64,000 nt of DNA from Bradyrhizobiaceae bacterium Ga0074131 (GTDB lineage Bacteria; Pseudomonadota; Alphaproteobacteria; Rhizobiales; Xanthobacteraceae). Of the stretch, positions 51,998 through 60,336 are shown piece by piece (position 1 is the first letter of the stretch; the number at the start of each line of letters is the position of its first letter). The stretch lies in the NCBI GenBank assembly GCA_001464035.1, contig LNEC01000007.1:124001-188000 (forward strand), read 5' to 3'. The translations under genes were made by a program, and so were the position numbers. The notes beneath the pieces are model-generated. The model was not told the DNA's origin, did not search any database, and saw only the letters and a program-made list of their open reading frames with translations.

Positions 51998-53035
51998 ATG
52001 CTGCTGACGCGCGACGGTTTGCCGGCAACAATTCCCGATATCGCCGCCCTCGACGAGCTGCTGTGCCGGCCGAGCCAGGCGCTGATCGACGACCTTGCGA
52101 AGGTCGATGGCGACATCATGGTGCTCGGCGTCGCCGGCAAGATGGGCCCGACGCTCGCAGGATTGGCAAGGGCGGCCTCGCCCGGCCGCCGCGTCATCGG
52201 CGTCGCCCGCTTCAGCGACGCGAGCGTGAAGGCATGGCTGGAGGCGCGTGATATCGAGACGCTCAACTGCGATCTGCTCGACGAGACCGCCGTCCAGGCG
52301 TTGCCGAAAGTCCGGAACATCGTGTTCATGGCCGGACGCAAGTTCGGCGCGGAAGGCGATCTGTCGCTGACCTGGGCCATGAATACCCACGTCCCCGCCC
52401 TCGTGGCGCAGGCCTTTCCGAATTCACGGATCGTGGCGTTCTCGACCGGCTGCGTCTATCCGTTCGTGCCAGTCGACGGCAAGGGCGCCGACGAGAGCGT
52501 TTCGCCCAATCCGCCCGGCGAATACGCCCAGTCCTGCGTCGGGCGTGAGCGCATGTTCGAATATTTCTCGCGCCGGTTCTCGACACCCGGCCGCCTGTTC
52601 CGACTCAATTACGCGATCGACATGCGCTACGGGGTACTGCACGACATCGCCACGAAAATCCTGCAGGGCAGGCCGATCGACGTCAGCCTCGGCCACGTCA
52701 ATTTCATCTGGCAGGGCGATGCCGCCGCGCAGGCGCTGCGCTGTCTCGCGCATTGCGACACGCCGACCTCGCCGATCAATGTCACCGGCCACGAGATCCT
52801 GCGGGTGCGCGATCTCGCTACCAAACTCGGCACCCGGCTCGGGCGCGAGCCGGTCATGGTGGGCAAGGAGGAGCCGACAGCCTGGCTCACCGACACCTCG
52901 CAAGCGACCAAACTGTTCGGGCTGCCAGTCGTCGACACCGGGCAATTGATCGCCTGGACCGCGGACTGGGTTGCACGCGCGATGCCTAGCCTCGGCAAGC
53001 CGACCAAATATGAGGTGCGCGATGGGCGATACTGA
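51998..53035 (+). CDS. NAD-dependent epimerase/dehydratase-family protein (extended SDR) lacking the catalytic Lys
   Basis: 345 residues from ATG 51998. A ~40-residue helical leader precedes the Rossmann motif GVAGKMG (44-50). The Ser side of the active site is FSTGCVYPF; the usual YxxxK is Y176-AQS-C180 (GEYAQSCVGR), so lysine is replaced by cysteine, confirmed at codon level (TGC). Later segments (GHVNFIWQGDAAAQALRCLA; INVTGHEILRVRDLATKLG) match sugar-nucleotide epimerase relatives. Either the reaction does not need Lys, or the protein binds substrate without redox chemistry. Operon member: permease upstream, GNAT gene overlapping by 14 bases downstream. Confidence 0.88.
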   Translation: MLLTRDGLPATIPDIAALDELLCRPSQALIDDLAKVDGDIMVLGVAGKMGPTLAGLARAASPGRRVIGVARFSDASVKAWLEARDIETLNCDLLDETAVQALPKVRNIVFMAGRKFGAEGDLSLTWAMNTHVPALVAQAFPNSRIVAFSTGCVYPFVPVDGKGADESVSPNPPGEYAQSCVGRERMFEYFSRRFSTPGRLFRLNYAIDMRYGVLHDIATKILQGRPIDVSLGHVNFIWQGDAAAQALRCLAHCDTPTSPINVTGHEILRVRDLATKLGTRLGREPVMVGKEEPTAWLTDTSQATKLFGLPVVDTGQLIAWTADWVARAMPSLGKPTKYEVRDGRY

Positions 53036-53855
53036 CGACATCGCCATTGTGCGACTCGATCCGGATGATGCACCTCACGGACTCGTACTGTCGACGGAAG
53101 CGCACTGGAATCAGAACGAGGCCGACTGGCGCTTTTTCCTGACACGGGGAAGCGTGTTCGGCATGCGCGTCAAGGGCGGCCAGCTCGTCGCAACCGCCGC
53201 GTTACTGCCCTACTCCGCCGGCAACGCCTGGATCAGCATGGTGCTGGTGACTGAAAGCTGGCGCCGCCGCGGTCTCGCAACGAAATTGGTCGATGCCTGT
53301 CTCGATGACGCAGCCAGGGAAGACCTGACCTGCTGGCTCGACGCCACTCCGGCCGGCGCCGGGGTTTACGGTCCACTCGGTTTCACGCCCACCCTGGAAC
53401 TGCGGCGGCTGCGGCTGGAGAATTCACGGCTTCCGGTGGCTCACGCAGCTGCATCGCTCGCGACCGGCGACCTCGCGCGATTGACCGCGCGCGACATCGA
53501 CGCAATGGGATTCGATCGCGGCACGCTGCTGGCGGAGTTCGCCGGACGTCCCGGTTCCGGGCTCCTGTCGAATGGCGACGCGATTGCGCTGGTCCGCGAC
53601 GGGCGGACAGCCCGGCATATCGGCCCGCTGTTCGCAAACGGCGCGGACCGCGCGCTGGCCCTGGTCGACGCGATTGTTCAATCCGGGACCGGCCCTTTGC
53701 TGATCGATGCCGTCCACACCCAGGCAGCATTTGTAGAAGGCCTCACCGCCTCCGGCTGGACCATCGAACGGCCGTTTCAGCGCATGAGGTTCGGCCGCGC
53801 TACGGCCAAACCGGCGGAACTGCCGTTCGCCGTCGCCGGCCCGGAATTTGGATAA
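53022..53855 (+). CDS. GNAT-family acetyltransferase with C-terminal extension
   Basis: 277 residues from ATG 53022, starting inside the end of the SDR gene (14-base overlap). GNAT domain ~1-130: ATAALLPYSAGNAWISMVLV then the acetyl-CoA loop SWRRRGLATKLVDACLDDA (R-x-x-G-x-A) and GVYGPLGFTPTLELRRLRL. The second half (DAMGFDRGTLLAEFAGRPGS; DAVHTQAAFVEGLTASGWTI; FQRMRFG) looks like the YitH-type second acetyltransferase-like domain. Probably acetylates a small metabolite of this pathway. Substrate unknown. Confidence 0.88.
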   Translation: MGDTDDIAIVRLDPDDAPHGLVLSTEAHWNQNEADWRFFLTRGSVFGMRVKGGQLVATAALLPYSAGNAWISMVLVTESWRRRGLATKLVDACLDDAAREDLTCWLDATPAGAGVYGPLGFTPTLELRRLRLENSRLPVAHAAASLATGDLARLTARDIDAMGFDRGTLLAEFAGRPGSGLLSNGDAIALVRDGRTARHIGPLFANGADRALALVDAIVQSGTGPLLIDAVHTQAAFVEGLTASGWTIERPFQRMRFGRATAKPAELPFAVAGPEFG

Positions 53856-53867
53856 GGACTTAGCGCC

Positions 53868-54923
53868 ATGCATCACAGCCAGATGAAATCCGAGGTGCGG
53901 CGCCTGATTGCCGACGGCACGGTGATCCCGGCGCATCCGCTGGCGCTCGACGAGGACCGCGCGCTCGACGCCATCCATCAGCGCGCGCTGACGCGCTATT
54001 ACATCGACGCGGGCGCCGGCGGCCTTGCGGTCGGCGTCCATACCACGCAGTTCGCGATCCGCGAGGTCGGCCTCTACCGGCCGGTACTGGAATTGGCGGC
54101 GGAGACGGCGGCGGCGTGGACCACGCGACCGCTGGCGCTGGTTGCGGGTCTTGCCGGCCCGACCCGGCAGGCCGTCGCCGAGGCGAATACCGCGCTGGGT
54201 ATCGGTTATCACGCGGGATTGCTCAGTCTCGCCGCGATGAGATCAGCTTCCGAAGACGACATCATCGCCCATTGCGAGGCGGTGGCGCGCGAGATTCCGC
54301 TGGTCGGCTTTTATCTGCAGCCGGCGGTCGGCGGCGTGATCCTGAGTTCTGATTTTTGGCGGCGCTTTGCCGGCATCGACAACGTCATCGCGATCAAGAT
54401 CGCGCCGTTCAACCGCTACCGCACGCTCGACGTGCTGCGCGGCGTTTGCGCCGCCGGCGCGCTCGACCGCGTTACGCTCTATACCGGCAATGACGATCAT
54501 ATCCTGCTCGACCTCACCTTGCCGTTCGACCTGCGCGACAAGGGCGTCACGACCCGCACGTATTTCCGCGGCGGCCTCCTCGGCCACTGGTCGGTATGGA
54601 CCGCCAGCGCGATCAAACAATTCGAGATGTGCCGGGCCGCGCGGGGCAAGAACACCGTGCCGTCGGACCTGCTGGCGCTCGATGCCCGCGTCACCGACTG
54701 CAACAGCGCGCTGTTCGACGTCGCCAACAATTTTCACGGCTGCATCGCCGGCTGCCACGAAATCCTGCGGCGGCAGGGACTGATGCGGGGCATCTGGTGT
54801 CTCGATCCGGCCGAGGGCCTTAGTCGGGGCCAGATGCAGGAGATCGACCGCGTCTGCAACGATCACGCCGACCTTTCGGACGATGCCTTCGTTGGCGTCA
54901 ACCTGCAGAAATGGCTGGCATGA
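53868..54923 (+). CDS. Dihydrodipicolinate synthase-fold aldolase/lyase
   Basis: 351 residues, longer than DapA (~290). TIM-barrel features: GAGGLAVGVHTTQF in place of the GTTGE loop (T59, T60), Y149 in VGFYLQPAVGG, and Schiff-base K177 in VIAIKIAPFNR. Class I aldolase or dehydratase chemistry on a 2-keto acid is expected, but the altered loop makes lysine biosynthesis unlikely. The C-terminal ~60 residues are an extension. AAGGAC precedes the ATG. It is 12 bases after the GNAT gene; its stop overlaps the ATPase start. Confidence 0.88.
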   Translation: MHHSQMKSEVRRLIADGTVIPAHPLALDEDRALDAIHQRALTRYYIDAGAGGLAVGVHTTQFAIREVGLYRPVLELAAETAAAWTTRPLALVAGLAGPTRQAVAEANTALGIGYHAGLLSLAAMRSASEDDIIAHCEAVAREIPLVGFYLQPAVGGVILSSDFWRRFAGIDNVIAIKIAPFNRYRTLDVLRGVCAAGALDRVTLYTGNDDHILLDLTLPFDLRDKGVTTRTYFRGGLLGHWSVWTASAIKQFEMCRAARGKNTVPSDLLALDARVTDCNSALFDVANNFHGCIAGCHEILRRQGLMRGIWCLDPAEGLSRGQMQEIDRVCNDHADLSDDAFVGVNLQKWLA

Positions 54924-55696
54924 CGGCGGAGCCCTTCATTCAGCTGCGCAACGTCCGCAAGGTCTACCGTTCGAAAGGCGTGGAATTTCTCGCCGTCTCC
55001 GACGTCACCATGGATGTGGCGGAAGGCGAGCTGATCTCGCTGGTCGGCCCGTCCGGCTGCGGCAAGACGACCGTGCTGAAGATCCTGGCCGGGCTGCACG
55101 AAGCCGATGGCGGCACCATCAAGATCGGCAATGCGCAGACGCCGTTCGACCCCGCCCGCGACATCGGCATGGTGTTTCAGCAGGCGCTGCTGCTGAAATG
55201 GCGGACCATCCTCGACAACGTGTTGCTGCCGGCGGAGATCGTCGGCCTGCCGATGAAGGCGGCGCGGGCCCGGGCGCGCGATCTGCTCCATCTGGTCGGG
55301 TTGGCCGGACATGAAGGCAAGTATCCGCAGCAATTGTCCGGCGGCATGCAGCAGCGCACGGCGATTGCCCGTGCCCTCATCCATGACCCGAAACTGATCC
55401 TGATGGACGAGCCGTTCGGCGCGCTCGACGCGCTGACCCGCGAGCAGATGAACCTCGAGATGCTGCGGATCTGGCGCGAGAGCGGCAAGACCATCATCTT
55501 CGTCACGCACAGCATCCAGGAGGCGGTGTTCCTGGCCTCGCACTGCGCGGTGCTCACCGCGGGACCTGCGCGAATGGCGGAGTACTTCCCGATTCAACTG
55601 CCGTTCCCGCGCGCGCTCCCGATCAAGACCACGGATGAGTTCGGCGCGTACGCGCGGCGCATTTACGCGAGCTTGGGGCTTGGACCGAATACCTAG
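54920..55696 (+). CDS. NitT/TauT-type ABC transporter ATPase
   Basis: 258 residues from ATG 54920, whose ATGA overlaps the stop of the lyase gene (ATG 54911 is an in-frame alternative). Walker [13 protein letters not shown], signature [15 protein letters not shown], Walker [13 protein letters not shown], and the H-loop [11 protein letters not shown]. Closely resembles SsuB/TauB. It energises the permease at 51208-51978. Placement at the operon end, coupled to the lyase, shows that transport and catabolism are co-expressed. Confidence 0.94.
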   Translation: MTAEPFIQLRNVRKVYRSKGVEFLAVSDVTMDVAEGELISLVGPSGCGKTTVLKILAGLHEADGGTIKIGNAQTPFDPARDIGMVFQQALLLKWRTILDNVLLPAEIVGLPMKAARARARDLLHLVGLAGHEGKYPQQLSGGMQQRTAIARALIHDPKLILMDEPFGALDALTREQMNLEMLRIWRESGKTIIFVTHSIQEAVFLASHCAVLTAGPARMAEYFPIQLPFPRALPIKTTDEFGAYARRIYASLGLGPNT

Positions 55697-55759
55697 AGCA
55701 TGATGAGTTGGAGTTGAACCGACCAGCCGCAAGCCCGTGGCACCGCCGATCTCGTGCCC

Positions 55760-55836
55760 CGGGCGCGGCGCAGCGCCCGCCGCGGGCCTTTACAAAAAAA
55801 TCTCGAAAACAACCCCATGCAATCCCATGTCAAGTA
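55760..55836 (+). repeat. Intergenic repeat, family A copy 2
   Basis: GGGCGC-GGCGCA-GCGCCC hairpin, CCGCGGGCC, an A-rich stretch and GAAAACAACCCCATGCAA, ending CAAGTAG; the same elements in the same order as 5439-5508. Lies between convergent ATPase genes. Confidence 0.8.
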
Positions 55837-55845
55837 GCCGGCGGA

Positions 55846-56949
55846 CTATTCGTAACTCGACGCCCCGGTATCCCGATACGCCCAGCAACCCTCGCGCGGC
55901 AGCGAAACCGTCGTCTCGACCCCGACCTGGTGGCGGGCGGCGGTGCCGAGTTCGAGCGCCTCCAGCCGCCGACCGAACAGATCGACGTCGTAGACGGTCT
56001 GGGTGCCCTGATAGCGGCGATCGACCACCCGCGCCGGAAACAGGTTGCCGCCGTCGTTTCTGCCGAGCCCGATGGTTTCCGGCCGCAACGCGATCCGCAC
56101 CTTGTCGCCGAGATCGAGTGCCTGCAGCAGCGCCGCCTCGCCACGACGTCCGTCGCCGAAGTCGATCACGCCAAACTCGCCGCTGCGCCCGACCAGCGTG
56201 CCGGTGAGCTCGTTGGTGGCGCCGGTGAAATTGGCGACGAACAGATCCGCCGGCCGGTTGTAGATCTGGTCCGGCGTGCCGATTTGCAGCAGCTTGCCAT
56301 CGCGCATCACCCCGATCCGGTCACCCAGCACGACCGCCTCGGCCTGGTCGTGGGTAACGTAGAGCGCGGTCATGCCGGTCTGCTTGAGGATGACCCGGAG
56401 ATCGTCGCGTAGCCGCAGCCGCAATTTCGCATCGAGGTTAGATAGCGGCTCGTCGAGCAGCAATAGCTGCGGCCGGTACACGATGCTGCGCGCCAACGCG
56501 ACGCGCTGCATCTGGCCGCCCGACAGCGCCACCACCGGCCGGTCGGCGTATTCGGTCAGGCCAACCAGTTCCAGCACCTCGTCGACCTTGCGGCGGGCTT
56601 CGGCGCGCGCGACCTTGCGATGCTTCAGCGGATAGATCACGTTCTGCCGCACGGTCATGTGCGGCCACACCGCGTAGGACTGAAAAACCATGCCGAGGTC
56701 GCGCGACCGCGGCGGCACCAGGATGCCGCGCTCGGGCGACGACACCAGACGCCCCGCAATGCTGATATCGCCCGAGGTCGGATGCTCGAGCCCGGCAACG
56801 CAGCGCAGGGTCGTGGTCTTGCCGCAGCCGGAGGGACCGAGCAGCACGACGATCTCGCCGGCCGGCACGGCGAAGCTGACGCCGTCGATGGCCGGCCGGC
56901 CGATCGCAAACTGCTTGCGCAGGTCGGAGACGTCGAGTGTCGCGGTCAT
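55846..56949 (-). CDS. Ferric/spermidine-type ABC transporter ATPase (FbpC/PotA-like)
   Basis: 367 residues. Walker [13 protein letters not shown], signature LSGGQMQRVALARSI, Walker B LLLLDEPLSNLD, and a C-terminal TOBE-type regulatory domain from ~290 (DKVRIALRPETIGLG). Third gene of a three-gene importer transcribed leftward: permease 58066-59835, binding protein 56978-58039, then this ATPase 28 bases on. The family energises Fe3+, phosphonate, thiamine or polyamine import. Confidence 0.92.
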   Translation of the reverse strand: MTATLDVSDLRKQFAIGRPAIDGVSFAVPAGEIVVLLGPSGCGKTTTLRCVAGLEHPTSGDISIAGRLVSSPERGILVPPRSRDLGMVFQSYAVWPHMTVRQNVIYPLKHRKVARAEARRKVDEVLELVGLTEYADRPVVALSGGQMQRVALARSIVYRPQLLLLDEPLSNLDAKLRLRLRDDLRVILKQTGMTALYVTHDQAEAVVLGDRIGVMRDGKLLQIGTPDQIYNRPADLFVANFTGATNELTGTLVGRSGEFGVIDFGDGRRGEAALLQALDLGDKVRIALRPETIGLGRNDGGNLFPARVVDRRYQGTQTVYDVDLFGRRLEALELGTAARHQVGVETTVSLPREGCWAYRDTGASSYE

Positions 56950-56977
56950 GATTTCATCAGTTTCAAAAACGTGACGA

Positions 56978-58039
56978 TCACTGGCGATATCCGAACGTCT
57001 TGTCCCATTCCGCCACCCACGGCTCGTGCAGCTTGACGTATTCGTCGAATTTCGGAAACCAGACCTTGACCACCTTGGGATCGAAGCCCTCCGGGTAGAC
57101 CGGGGCCACCTTGAGCGACGTCAGGTTGCCGAGCTCCTTGATCATGAAGGTCTGGCCCTCCTTCGACAGGCACCAGTTGAGGAACAGTTTCGCGGCGTTG
57201 GGATTGGCGGCGGTCTTCGGAATTCCAGTGGCGTAGGGATTGACCGGCGTCCCCTCCGGCGGGAAGAAAATCTTGATCGGCGCGCCGTCCTTCTGCTTCG
57301 GGTAGATCGCATTGTAGAGCAGCGGACCCATCGCGACTTCGCCGCGCACCATCGAGTCCGACATCGGCGCGCCCGACGGGTAGAGGATCGGATGGGTCGA
57401 GGCCTGCTTGGCCCAATAGTCCTCCCCCAGCACCTGTCGCTCGAACATGATGCGGGTCCAGGTAGTGCCGCCGGACCGTGCGAACACCTGCCCCGTCATC
57501 TTGTCGTATTCCGGTTTTGTCAGGTCCATCCAGCTCTTCGGCGGGTTCTTCACCAGCTCGGTGTTGTAGGCGATCGACCAGACCAGCGTGACGCGCGGCC
57601 ACAGATTGGGGGCAATCTGCGCATCGGGATTGTAGTCGGCGGCGTTCGGCGGCGCGTAATCCTGGAACATGTCGGCCAAAGGCTGCATCAATGCGCGGTC
57701 AGAGTGATCGACCACGTCGGCGATCAGCTTGCCGGCCGCGGCCTCGGTCTTGACGCGGGTAATGAGCTGACCGCCGGGCGCGCGCACCATTTCGATCTTG
57801 ATCTCGGGAAACCGCTTCTGAAACTCCTTGATCACCCGTTGTTCGACTTCGGCGAAATTCGCGGTGTAGTAGACCAGCTTGCCTTCCTTCTTCGCCGCCG
57901 CAATCAGTTCGGGCGAGCCGAATTCCTGTGCCTGCGCCGGCAGCGCGCCCGGCGCGAGCCCAAGGCCGAGGCCAAGACCGGCGGCGCCGGCCAGAGTGAC
58001 GATCTTGGTAGCGATCCTGGCAACGATTTTTCTATTCAT
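56978..58039 (-). CDS. Ferric-type ABC transporter substrate-binding protein
   Basis: 353 residues with a signal peptide (LAGAAGLGLGLGLAPGALPA, cleavage AQA-Q). The mature protein begins FGSPELIAAAKKEGKLVYYT, as in FbpA/FutA-like and 2-aminoethylphosphonate binders. The adjacent Tyr pair that binds iron in FbpA is not found at the expected place (GPLLYNAIY instead), so the ligand may not be Fe3+. GGGAGG precedes ATG 58039. Follows the permease gene by 26 bases. Confidence 0.9.
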   Translation of the reverse strand: MNRKIVARIATKIVTLAGAAGLGLGLGLAPGALPAQAQEFGSPELIAAAKKEGKLVYYTANFAEVEQRVIKEFQKRFPEIKIEMVRAPGGQLITRVKTEAAAGKLIADVVDHSDRALMQPLADMFQDYAPPNAADYNPDAQIAPNLWPRVTLVWSIAYNTELVKNPPKSWMDLTKPEYDKMTGQVFARSGGTTWTRIMFERQVLGEDYWAKQASTHPILYPSGAPMSDSMVRGEVAMGPLLYNAIYPKQKDGAPIKIFFPPEGTPVNPYATGIPKTAANPNAAKLFLNWCLSKEGQTFMIKELGNLTSLKVAPVYPEGFDPKVVKVWFPKFDEYVKLHEPWVAEWDKTFGYRQ

Positions 58040-58065
58040 GGCCGATCCTCCCTTGGTTTCAACTT

Positions 58066-59835
58066 TTATCCCGCGCGGGCGACGCTGCCCTGAGCCTGGC
58101 CGCGCGACAGCCAGTTGGCGCCTCCGATGAGAACACCGAGCAACACCGTTTGCACCAGGCTGAAGGCGGCGGTCTTGCCGAGATTGCCGCCTTCGTAATA
58201 GTCCAGCAGCAGCACCGACATCACCATGGTGTTGCTGGTATAGAGAAACAGCGAAGAGCCCAGCTCGCGGATTGCCAGCACGAACAGCAGTGTCATCGCG
58301 GCGAGCACGCCCGGCCGCGCCAACGGCAACACGATCGTCCTGATGGTGCCGAGCATGCCCTTGCCGCAGACCCAGGCGGCCTCCTCGAGCTCACGATGGA
58401 TTTGCAGGAACGAGGTCGACAGCGCCTTGACCGTATCCGGCATGAAGCGTGCGATGAAAGCCAGCGCCAGGATCCAGATGGTGCCGTAGAGCCCGCCGGG
58501 AATGCCGATCCAGGCCCACAGATAGGCGACGCCGACCACGAGGCCGGGGATTGCCACCGGCAAGGTCGATATCAGATCGATCGAGCGCCGCCCCGGCACT
58601 TTGGTGCGATGGATGGTGTAGCCGATCGCAAAGGCCAGCGCGCCGCCGACCACCGCGGTAGTGACGCCGACCTCGACCGCATTGTAGATCGAGCGCAGCG
58701 TCAGGGGATTGTCGAAGATGCTATGGAAATGCATCAGCGAATATTGCCGCATGTCGAACAGGCTGGCGGCGTCGCGGATAAACATGAACTTGCGAAACGC
58801 CGCCACGATCAGGGCCAGGCTCGGCAGGATCACGACCACCACCAGATACACCATGCCGAGGCCGAAAGTGAACCAGCGCCACGGCCCGAGATCGAGATTG
58901 CGCGGCCGGTAGGCTTTGCCGGCCACCGTGGTGTAGCTGCGTCCGCTCATCACCCGCTGCTGCAGGAACACCAGCGCGCCGGTCACCACCATCAGGATGA
59001 TCGCGACCGCGGCGGCGGTGTTATAGAGCGGCGGCGACCAGTTGGTGAGCTTGAAAATATAGGTGGTCAGCATGCTGATGTTGGTCGGCGCGCCCAATAC
59101 CGCGGGGATGCCGTAGATGCCGAGCATGACGATGAAGGACAGCAGCATGCCGGAGACGATCGCCGGCATGATCAGCGGGAACGTCACCGAGAACACGGTC
59201 GCGAACGCGCTGGCACCGGAAATCTCCGCGGCCTCTTCCAGACTCGGGTCCATGTTGCGCAGCGCCGACGAGGTAAACATGTAGACATAGGGCGCGTAGT
59301 AGATGCCGAACACGAACACCAGGCCCCACATCGAATAGAAATCGACACGCCAGTCGAGACCGACCCATTTGAACAGGGTGTTGATCAGCCCGGTCTTCGG
59401 CGAGCCGAGGATGGCCCACGCCACGCCCGCGACCAAAGGCGGCGCGAACAGCGGCAGGATGCTGGCCGCCGCGATGAATCCCTTGAACGGCGTGTTGGTG
59501 CGCACCACGATCCAGGAAAACGCCAGCCCGATCACGACCGCGATCAGGGTGCCGCCACCGCAGGCGATCAGCGTATTGATCAGCGCCTCGGCGACGTTCG
59601 GGTTGGCGAGCACGACGAGGAAATTGGTGATCGACAGATGGCTGAGACTGAATCCGTCGACCACCGGATTGGTGTCGGTCAGCGCGCCCAGCAGCAAGGT
59701 GAGCAGCGGATAGATCACCAAAAAGCCGAGGATCGCCAGCAACAGCGCGACCCAGGAGCCGGCCAGGATGCGCCGACGCACACCCTCGCCGCCGCTGCGC
59801 GTCACCTCGGTGCGCCGGCCCGCCTGCCCGTTCAA
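58066..59835 (-). CDS. Fused ABC transporter permease, FbpB type
   Basis: 589 residues with about 12 membrane helices in two homologous halves, each with an EAA-type loop (EEAAEISGASAFATVFSVTF; RELEEAAWVCGKGMLGTIRT). FbpB-type permeases are such duplicated single chains. The start is a TTG at 59835 with AGGGGAAG upstream; a GTG 30 bases later (59805) is an alternative. First gene of the importer; 150 bases separate it from the DUF3240 gene. Confidence 0.92.
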   Translation of the reverse strand: MNGQAGRRTEVTRSGGEGVRRRILAGSWVALLLAILGFLVIYPLLTLLLGALTDTNPVVDGFSLSHLSITNFLVVLANPNVAEALINTLIACGGGTLIAVVIGLAFSWIVVRTNTPFKGFIAAASILPLFAPPLVAGVAWAILGSPKTGLINTLFKWVGLDWRVDFYSMWGLVFVFGIYYAPYVYMFTSSALRNMDPSLEEAAEISGASAFATVFSVTFPLIMPAIVSGMLLSFIVMLGIYGIPAVLGAPTNISMLTTYIFKLTNWSPPLYNTAAAVAIILMVVTGALVFLQQRVMSGRSYTTVAGKAYRPRNLDLGPWRWFTFGLGMVYLVVVVILPSLALIVAAFRKFMFIRDAASLFDMRQYSLMHFHSIFDNPLTLRSIYNAVEVGVTTAVVGGALAFAIGYTIHRTKVPGRRSIDLISTLPVAIPGLVVGVAYLWAWIGIPGGLYGTIWILALAFIARFMPDTVKALSTSFLQIHRELEEAAWVCGKGMLGTIRTIVLPLARPGVLAAMTLLFVLAIRELGSSLFLYTSNTMVMSVLLLDYYEGGNLGKTAAFSLVQTVLLGVLIGGANWLSRGQAQGSVARAG

Positions 59836-59985
59836 AGCGTTCTTCCCCTTGGCCTGCGCACGGCCTTCCTTATTCTTGTGGCGCCAAGCCTAGTCGAAGG
59901 CGCGGCCGGCGGGAAGTGGCAGAAAGTCGCTCGGGGCTGATTATCGAGCCCGCCGGGGGGATTGGGCCATGAAACCCATAAATCC

Positions 59986-60336
59986 TTAAAGGCGTACCGC
60001 TTGGTCTTCAGCCTTATCTTTGTGGTCATCAATCACGCCAAATTCCGTAACTGGCATGATCCAATATACGAGGCTCGTCCCTGCGAACGCCGTCTTGAGC
60101 CGAGCCAGCAATTGCGCGGCATGCTGCCTTTCCAAAATTATCCGCACCAGCACCTCGTCGGCGTGACCCTTGACCTGCTCGGTCGTGGTCTGCAGCCGTA
60201 CCGTCGGGCCGTGACCGGCACCATCGGATGCCGTGAAGCCGGATACAAGATCGCGCTGCTCGCTGAGACAATCGAACAGCTCCTCGCGAAGCTTGCGAGC
60301 AGCGATCAGCGTCAGGCATACAAGTTCAACCGTCAT
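59986..60336 (-). CDS. DUF3240 family protein of metal-efflux operon
   Basis: 116 residues, no signal peptide. It matches DUF3240 (VELVCLTLIAARKLREELFD; GFTASDGAGHG; VLVRIILERQHAAQLLARLK), a PII-like ferredoxin-fold domain found beside CzcA/CusA pumps. The ATG at 60336 overlaps the pump stop codon (ATGA), so it is translationally coupled. A regulatory or metal-sensing role is plausible; none is established. Confidence 0.87.
   Translation of the reverse strand: MTVELVCLTLIAARKLREELFDCLSEQRDLVSGFTASDGAGHGPTVRLQTTTEQVKGHADEVLVRIILERQHAAQLLARLKTAFAGTSLVYWIMPVTEFGVIDDHKDKAEDQAVRL

Noticed and set aside
58150..59940. 596-codon open frame on the plus strand
   Set aside because: Antisense to the FbpB-type permease; composed almost wholly of charged residues, as expected from reading membrane codons backwards.
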